This document shows, in pieces, positions 25,054 to 30,017 of a stretch of 30,017 nucleotides of DNA. The notes beneath the pieces were generated by a model. The model had not been told where the DNA came from. It saw nothing but the letters and a program-made list of their open reading frames with translations, and made no database searches. This stretch comes from CAYQUC01 sp964420605 (lineage in GTDB: Bacteria; Pseudomonadota; Gammaproteobacteria; UBA6429; Thiohalophilaceae). A program made the position numbers and the translations under genes. How positions within the stretch are numbered: the stretch's first letter is position 1; each line of letters begins with the position of its first letter. The DNA is taken from positions 1 to 30,017 of the forward strand of contig CAYQUC010000038.1 of assembly GCA_964420605.1 (NCBI GenBank), given 5' to 3'.

Positions 25054-26781
25054 ATGAATATTATAAAGTTAACTATTACCACGAGTATCATGTTTCTGGG
25101 TAGCTTAAGCACTTCACCGCTTTATGCTGCTAGTGGTGAACACCCCGGAACGCCCGAGGAAGAGCTGCGTTATAAGGGTGCGCCAGTACCGATCGATCCT
25201 GGCTCAGCTAAGGAACAACTTACACCAAAAGGACCTGCGATTTCTCCTGTTGAATTTTCGCGAGCCAAGAAAATATTTTTTGAACGTTGTGCAGGGTGCC
25301 ATGGTGTTTTGCGTAAAGGTGCAACAGGTAAACCTTTAACACCTGATATTACGTTACCGAAAGGAACGGATTATCTTAAAACCTTTATAGGTTACGGCTC
25401 GCCAGCAGGGATGCCAAATTTTGGAACCTCAGGACAATTGTCAGAGAAAGATGTTGATTTAATGGCACGTTATTTACAACATGAACCACCAATACCTCCA
25501 GAATTTGGTATGAAGGAAATCAAGGCAAGTTGGAAAGTTCATGTGCCAGTTAATAAACGTCCTAAGAAACAAATGAATAAATTCAATTTGAAAAATATAT
25601 TTTCTGTGACATTGCGTGATTCTGGTCAGGTAGCGCTTATTGACGGCGATACTAAAAAGATAATTACCATTATCACTACTGGCTATGCGGTTCATATTTC
25701 ACGCATGTCAAATTCAGGACGTTATCTTTTTGTTATAGGTCGTGATGCTAAAGTGAATTTGATCGATCTGTGGATGAAGACACCGGATAATGTCGCTGAA
25801 ATTAAAGTTGGTATGGAAGCGCGCTCGGTAGAGACTTCAAAATATAAAGGTTATGAAGATAAATATGCCATTGCTGGTGCGTACTGGCCACCACAATTTA
25901 CAATTATGAAAGGTGATACTTTAGAGCCTTTGGTTATTGGTGCAACGCGGGGTATGACGGTTGACACCCAGGAATACCATCCTGAACCTCGTGTTGCTGC
26001 TATTGTTGCATCGCATGAAAAACCCGAGTTTATTGTTAATGTTAAAGAGACCGGAAAAATATTAATGGTTAACTATTCTGATCTGGATAATTTGCAGATC
26101 ACAACGATTAATGCAGCTCGGTACTTACATGATGGTGGTTGGGATTCTACACAACGTTATTTTATGACTGCAGCGAATAAGTCAAATAAAATTGTGGTGG
26201 TTGATTCTAAGACCTCAAAATTAGCAGCTTTGGTTGATGTTGGCAAAATACCCCATCCTGGACGCGGTGCCAATTTTAAGGATCCTGAATTTGGTCCTGT
26301 TTGGGCGACGAGTCACCTCGGTGATGAAACCATATCACTGATTGGTACTGACCCTAAAAATCATAAAAAATATGCTTGGAAGGTAGTTCGTATTTTAAAA
26401 GGACAGGGCGGAGGTTCGTTATTTGTTAAAACACACCCCAAGTCAAATCACTTGTATGTTGATACTCCCTTGAACCCAGATAGTGCGGTTAGTCAGTCAG
26501 TCGCGGTATTTGATTTAAGGAATATTGATAAACCGTATAAAATATTGCCAATTGCCAAGTGGGCAAAATTAGGTGAAGGACCAAAACGTATTGTGCAACC
26601 AGAGTTTAATTATGCCGGTGATGAAGTTTGGTTCTCGGTCTGGAGTGGTGCTAAACAAGAGTCTGCTATTGTTGTTGTTGACGATAAAACCATGAAACTT
26701 AAAACGGTTATTAAGGATAAACGGTTAATTACTCCAACGGGGAAATTTAATGTTTACAACACAATGCACGATGTTTATTAA
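25054..26781 (+). CDS. nirS: NirS, cytochrome cd1 nitrite reductase
   Basis: NirS reduces nitrite to NO in the periplasm. The 575-residue protein has a signal peptide (about 1-26, ending LYAA), a cytochrome c domain with C79-AG-C82-H83, and an eight-bladed d1 propeller from about 170. His214 in YAVHISRMSNSGRY matches the known proximal d1 ligand. His359 (LHDGGWD) and His401 (IPHPGRG) fall at the same spacing from it as the active-site pair His327/His369 relative to His182 in Pseudomonas aeruginosa. The ATG is preceded by CGAGGATG. It is the first gene of nirSECFD under a DNR-type box. Confidence 0.97.
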   Translation: MNIIKLTITTSIMFLGSLSTSPLYAASGEHPGTPEEELRYKGAPVPIDPGSAKEQLTPKGPAISPVEFSRAKKIFFERCAGCHGVLRKGATGKPLTPDITLPKGTDYLKTFIGYGSPAGMPNFGTSGQLSEKDVDLMARYLQHEPPIPPEFGMKEIKASWKVHVPVNKRPKKQMNKFNLKNIFSVTLRDSGQVALIDGDTKKIITIITTGYAVHISRMSNSGRYLFVIGRDAKVNLIDLWMKTPDNVAEIKVGMEARSVETSKYKGYEDKYAIAGAYWPPQFTIMKGDTLEPLVIGATRGMTVDTQEYHPEPRVAAIVASHEKPEFIVNVKETGKILMVNYSDLDNLQITTINAARYLHDGGWDSTQRYFMTAANKSNKIVVVDSKTSKLAALVDVGKIPHPGRGANFKDPEFGPVWATSHLGDETISLIGTDPKNHKKYAWKVVRILKGQGGGSLFVKTHPKSNHLYVDTPLNPDSAVSQSVAVFDLRNIDKPYKILPIAKWAKLGEGPKRIVQPEFNYAGDEVWFSVWSGAKQESAIVVVDDKTMKLKTVIKDKRLITPTGKFNVYNTMHDVY

Positions 26782-26801
26782 GATGTAAGTTGTTGAAAAA
26801 A

Positions 26802-26824
26802 TGCCTGGACTCTTGGTCCAGGCA
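26802..26824 (+). promoter_or_regulatory. Intercistronic hairpin between nirS and nirE
   Basis: TGCCTGGAC and GTCCAGGCA form a perfect 9-bp stem around TCTTG. It begins 20 bp after the nirS stop and lies 24 bp before the nirE ATG. No T-run follows on plus, so a stabilising or processing hairpin that favours nirS over the biosynthetic genes is more likely than a full terminator. Confidence 0.6.
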
Positions 26825-26848
26825 ATACAAAATCAGGAAGGATTTATA

Positions 26849-27667
26849 ATGACTCAGTCAGCAATAGTTTATCTGGTCGGTACTGGCCCTGGTGATCCGG
26901 AATTAATCACAGTTAAAGCACTACGGTTGATACGTTCTGCGGATGTTGTTATTTATGATCGTTTAGTCTCCGATGAAATATTGAACTTTATTCCACCTGA
27001 CGCAAGTAAAATTTATGTTGGAAAAAAATCAGGCGAACATACTTTATCTCAAGACGAAATTAATCAATTACTTATTAAGCTATCGGATAAAAAACGAAGC
27101 ATTGTTAGATTAAAGGGAGGCGATCCTTTTATTTTTGGGCGCGGTAGTGAAGAAGCGCAAATTTTGGCAAAACACGGTATCGCCTTTGAGATAATTCCAG
27201 GCATTACTGCGGCATCGGCCTGTGCTAGTTATGCCGGTATACCACTTACCCATCGAGGTTTAGCGCAAGGAGTGCAAATAGTGACAGGTCACAGTCAGGC
27301 CGGTACCGAACTGGAGTTGGACTGGCATGGTTTGGCGGACGATAATAAAACAATTGTCATCTATATGGGCTTAGCAAACATAAATTTAATTTGTAGTAAA
27401 TTAATCGAGGCCGGATTAGATAAAAATACTCCAGCCGCGATTATCCAAAATGGTACTACTTCACGCCAAAAACGCATACTAACAACTTTATTTCAACTCA
27501 CCAGCGTTGCTCGGTTTACTATAAAACAGCCGCCAGTTATTTTTATTATTGGTAAGGTGGTATCACTTGCACATTCACTGGATTGGTTTTCACCGTTAGA
27601 TTTAACCAGTTTAAATATATTGGAACAGAATAGTTATCATAGTTTGAATAAAAAGAAACAAGCGTAA
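26849..27667 (+). CDS. nirE: NirE, uroporphyrinogen-III C-methyltransferase
   Basis: NirE methylates uroporphyrinogen III twice with SAM to give precorrin-2, the entry step to siroheme and heme d1. I start at ATG 26849 (272 residues) because AGGAAGGA sits 6 nt before it; an earlier in-frame ATG at 26801 falls at the foot of the intercistronic hairpin. Family motifs are VYLVGTGPGDPELIT near the start, the YDRLVS strand, VRLKGGDPFIFGRGSEE at about 90-106, and GITAASACASYAGIPLTHRG at about 117-136. There is no CysG-type fusion. Its place after nirS matches the Paracoccus order nirS-E-C-F. Confidence 0.92.
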   Translation: MTQSAIVYLVGTGPGDPELITVKALRLIRSADVVIYDRLVSDEILNFIPPDASKIYVGKKSGEHTLSQDEINQLLIKLSDKKRSIVRLKGGDPFIFGRGSEEAQILAKHGIAFEIIPGITAASACASYAGIPLTHRGLAQGVQIVTGHSQAGTELELDWHGLADDNKTIVIYMGLANINLICSKLIEAGLDKNTPAAIIQNGTTSRQKRILTTLFQLTSVARFTIKQPPVIFIIGKVVSLAHSLDWFSPLDLTSLNILEQNSYHSLNKKKQA

Positions 27668-27672
27668 AACAG

Positions 27673-28029
27673 GTGTTTATATTTTCAAAACAAGTTCTAC
27701 TGGTGTTTTTTTTATTATTTTTGTTTGGTCATAGCTTAACGGCTTTTTCAGAATTAAAAATAATAAAAAATAGTAGCACGACAGTAGATACTGATAAATT
27801 AAAAAACCTGCTACTTCAAGATTGCGGATCGTGTCATGGAATGACCTTGAAAGGTGGGATTGGACCTGCATTAACTAAAGACGTTTTAAAAAATAAATCA
27901 CGAAAAATGATTAAAATGACTATTTTAAACGGCCGATCTGGAACACCGATGCCGCCATGGAAATTAATACTAAGCCAACAGGAAGTTGATTGGTTGGTCG
28001 AAACGCTTTATAGCGGAGTGATACAATGA
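27673..28029 (+). CDS. nirC: NirC, small periplasmic cytochrome c of the nir cluster
   Basis: NirC is a monoheme cytochrome c that can donate electrons to NirS and may take part in the last step of heme d1 synthesis. The 118-residue protein has a signal peptide (about 1-25), heme motif C51-GS-C54-H55, and a likely Met ligand in GTPMPPWK near residue 92. The start is GTG, 5 nt after the nirE stop; the ribosome site (CAGG) is almost adjacent, so translation is probably coupled to nirE, and a later GTG at 27703 is possible but would shorten the signal peptide. Its last codons overlap the nirF ATG. Confidence 0.88.
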   Translation: MFIFSKQVLLVFFLLFLFGHSLTAFSELKIIKNSSTTVDTDKLKNLLLQDCGSCHGMTLKGGIGPALTKDVLKNKSRKMIKMTILNGRSGTPMPPWKLILSQQEVDWLVETLYSGVIQ

Positions 28030-29252
28030 CTGTTTATTTTAAAATACACCGAGTTTTAATCAATAAATACTGGTTATTGTTGTTCGTGACTAGTGTTATA
28101 GGAGCTTGTTCTAGTGCCACTGTAACTAGTCAGCTACGGGGCTCCGGTGATCTTGGGCTTGTTATTGAACGAACCACGGGTAGCGTACAAATTATAGAAA
28201 CAACCGGAGCAACCGCATTGAGCCGAATTACCGGATTGGGTGACTTGTCGCACGCGTCTATTGTGTATTCGCGCGATGAACGTTATGCCTACGTATTTGG
28301 TCGAGATGGTGGACTAACAAAAATTGATTTACTTGCAGGTAGTATTACTAAGCGCGTTCTTCAAGCCGGAAATAGTATTGGTGGTGCTATCTCACAAGAT
28401 GGACGATTAGTCGCAGTATCAAATTACCAACCGGGTGGCGTTAAAGTGTTTGATGCAAATACGCTTGAACTGGTCGCCAATATTCCAGCAATTTACGGTG
28501 ACAGCAAGCAACAATCAAAGGTGGTTGGGCTAGTTGATGCTCCAGGACAACGTTTTGTCTTTTCACTTTATGATGCCGGTGAGATATGGATGGCTGATTT
28601 TAGCGATAAGGCTAATTTAAGCACACCTAAAATAACACGGTATGAAAATGTCGGGGTTTTACCTTATGATGGTTTGATTAGTCCCGATGGACGTTATTAC
28701 ATTGCCGGTTTATTTGGTGAAGACGGTTTACTGCTATTGGATTTATGGCATCCTGAAAAATCGGTTCAACGGATATTAAATAATTATGGTCGAGGTACAA
28801 AAAAAACGCCGGTTTATAAAATGCCGCATTTGGAGGGCTGGGCAATGACTCGTGACTATGTTTTTTTACCAGCGGTTGGTCGTAATTCTGTTTTGGTGGT
28901 CAATAGACAAAACTGGCAGCAGGTAAAAACAATCACTGTTCACGGACAACCTGTTTTTGTGATGGCGCGTCCTGACGGTAAACAAGTATGGGTTAATTTT
29001 GCCTTTCCCAATAACGATACAGTGCAAGTACTCGACACAGAGAAATTACAGATTGTAAAAACACTTAAACCTGGAAAAGCCGTGTTACACATGGAGTTTA
29101 CACCTCGTGGTGAAAATATATGGGTGTCAGTGCGCGATGCCAATAAGGTGATAGTGTATGATACTGCTAATTATTCAACGATAACAACATTGCCGATGAA
29201 AAATCCCAGCGGTATTTTTTTTACTAATCGCGCCCATCGGATAGGGTTGTAA
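28026..29252 (+). CDS. nirF: NirF, heme d1 biosynthesis protein, probable lipoprotein
   Basis: NirF is a periplasmic d1-propeller protein that acts late in heme d1 synthesis, dehydrogenating or binding a d1 precursor. The 408-residue protein starts with a hydrophobic leader and the lipobox IGAC with Cys28, so it should be lipid-anchored, as known for some NirF. The rest is a beta-propeller similar to the NirS d1 domain: HASIVYSRDERYAYVFGRDG, ISQDGRLVAVSNYQPGGVKV and LISPDGRYYIAGLFGEDGLL. There is no CxxCH motif. It overlaps nirC by 4 nt (ATGA), so the pair is translationally coupled. Confidence 0.93.
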   Translation: MTVYFKIHRVLINKYWLLLFVTSVIGACSSATVTSQLRGSGDLGLVIERTTGSVQIIETTGATALSRITGLGDLSHASIVYSRDERYAYVFGRDGGLTKIDLLAGSITKRVLQAGNSIGGAISQDGRLVAVSNYQPGGVKVFDANTLELVANIPAIYGDSKQQSKVVGLVDAPGQRFVFSLYDAGEIWMADFSDKANLSTPKITRYENVGVLPYDGLISPDGRYYIAGLFGEDGLLLLDLWHPEKSVQRILNNYGRGTKKTPVYKMPHLEGWAMTRDYVFLPAVGRNSVLVVNRQNWQQVKTITVHGQPVFVMARPDGKQVWVNFAFPNNDTVQVLDTEKLQIVKTLKPGKAVLHMEFTPRGENIWVSVRDANKVIVYDTANYSTITTLPMKNPSGIFFTNRAHRIGL

Positions 29253-29254
29253 TA

Positions 29255-29776
29255 ATGGCTCGTTGTTATTCAAATTTTTCACTGGAAACTAAATCAACTA
29301 TTAAGCAATTAAATGCATTAGAAAAACATTTATTAAATGATTTTCAACATGAATTACCGCTAGTGTCACGACCATTTTTGGAAATTGCAAGGAAGTTTGG
29401 TTGTAGCGAAGATGAAATTATATCGACACTTAAAAAACTTAAAGAACAACAACTCATCTCACGAGTCGGGGCTGTGTTTCGAGCCAATAGCATTGGTGCC
29501 AGTACTTTAGCCGCAATGGCAGTTCCAGAAGATAAGCTAGAGTGCATTGCAGAAATGATTAGCAGCTATCGTGAAGTTAATCATAACTATCAGCGCGAAC
29601 ATTATTATAACTTATGGTTTGTACTAACAACTGAAAATGAGCAAACACTCAACTCGGTACTCGATGATATTGAACACCGTAGTGGTCTTGCTGTGATGTA
29701 TTTGCCGATGTTGGAAGATTATCATATTGATTTGGGATTTTCCTTGAATTTTGAACAACAACATTATCCGGAGTAG
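29255..29776 (+). CDS. nirD: Siroheme decarboxylase subunit, NirD/NirL type
   Basis: The NirD/L/G/H proteins decarboxylate siroheme to 12,18-didecarboxysiroheme. This 173-residue member has an AsnC/Lrp-type winged helix at about 20-75 (FLEIARKFGCSEDEIISTLKK) and a ligand-binding domain with RVGAVFRANSIGASTLAAMAV and the conserved VNHNYQREHYYNLWFVL stretch, whose histidines are likely heme ligands. The C-terminus EDYHIDLGF is typical of the family. It starts 2 nt after the nirF stop (TAATAATG). The nirD symbol rests on its place after nirF; NirL is the alternative. Confidence 0.85.
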   Translation: MARCYSNFSLETKSTIKQLNALEKHLLNDFQHELPLVSRPFLEIARKFGCSEDEIISTLKKLKEQQLISRVGAVFRANSIGASTLAAMAVPEDKLECIAEMISSYREVNHNYQREHYYNLWFVLTTENEQTLNSVLDDIEHRSGLAVMYLPMLEDYHIDLGFSLNFEQQHYPE

Positions 29777-29784
29777 CTGAAGTA

Positions 29785-30017
29785 ATGGATATGAAATCTC
29801 GATTTCGTCAACCATTATTGCCCGATCACATTATTCTTAATGATGCTGATAAAGCTCTGGTAACATTAATACAAACCGGTCTACCGTTAACGGCAACACC
29901 GTATGCTGATCTCGCCAGAACACTAGGCATGACAGAAACCGAGGTTCTATTACGATTACAAAAATTAATAGGATCGGGAGTTATTAAACGTTTTGGTATC
30001 GTGGTCCGACACCATGG
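29785..30017 (+). CDS. Siroheme decarboxylase subunit, cut by the window end
   Basis: An open frame begins at ATG 29785, 8 bp after the preceding stop, and runs off the window after 77 complete codons. It is a second NirD/L/G/H-family protein: an AsnC-type winged helix (YADLARTLGMTETEVLLRLQKL) followed by GVIKRFGIVVRHH, the start of the ligand-binding domain. The RRFG/VVRHH form is usual for the partner subunit in this family. GGAG about 10 nt upstream is its ribosome site. Further subunits and nirJ would be expected beyond the window. NirL, NirG and NirH cannot be told apart from this fragment. Confidence 0.8.
   Translation, partial: MDMKSRFRQPLLPDHIILNDADKALVTLIQTGLPLTATPYADLARTLGMTETEVLLRLQKLIGSGVIKRFGIVVRHH

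Noticed and set aside
26801..26848. Longer nirE start at the intercistronic hairpin
   Set aside because: The extension is encoded by the hairpin itself and lacks a ribosome site, while AGGAAGGA precedes the ATG at 26849.
1..30017. CRISPR arrays, tRNA and rRNA genes
   Set aside because: No regularly spaced repeat series or recognisable RNA gene was seen by eye on either strand.

Overview
The window looks like part of a denitrification island from a low-GC, AT-rich gammaproteobacterium-like chromosome. Pointers to Proteobacteria are the O2-independent ubiquinone genes (ubiT, ubiU, ubiV), Crp/Fnr-type control and a Paracoccus-like nir gene order. A rhodanese with a CPPFC motif suggests a sulfur-oxidising relative, but the genus cannot be set from the sequence alone. 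No rRNA, tRNA or CRISPR array is visible.

Layout. Positions 1-4590 hold accessory, mostly exported proteins: a small secreted protein, a periplasmic rhodanese, a DUF4350-like protein with a carboxypeptidase-regulatory-like domain, and a secreted beta-helix-like protein. Positions 4595-7143 carry ubiT divergent from ubiUV. Positions 7183-14583 (minus strand) carry nosR-nosZ-nosD-nosF-nosY, with a 212-bp MITE-like element between nosZ and nosD. Positions 14768-16336 (minus) carry a radical SAM/SPASM protein and a small monothiol thioredoxin-fold protein. Then, on plus, come a dnr-type regulator, norC-norB, norQ, two membrane proteins (one a polyferredoxin), norD, a shortened NosR/NirI paralogue, and nirS-nirE-nirC-nirF-nirD followed by a further siroheme decarboxylase subunit cut by the window end.

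How the genes fit together. NirS reduces nitrite to NO, NorCB reduces NO to N2O and NosZ reduces N2O to N2. NirE, NirF and the NirD-family proteins make heme d1 for NirS; NirC is a c-type cytochrome partner; NosR and NosDFY feed electrons, copper or sulfur to NosZ; NorQ and NorD mature the NO reductase. UbiTUV supplies ubiquinone without O2, which fits quinol-dependent anaerobic respiration.

The strongest systems-level signal is a set of six FNR/DNR-type boxes (TTGAY-N4-RTCAA) in six promoter regions: ubiT/ubiU, nosR, the radical SAM gene, the dnr/thioredoxin-fold intergenic region, norC and nirS. They tie the uncharacterised radical SAM gene, and probably the thioredoxin-fold gene, to the denitrification regulon. 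The second strong signal is the mobile element at the nosZ/nosD junction. Its 8-bp flanking direct repeat lets the ancestral junction be reconstructed, and its own end now supplies the nosZ stop codon.
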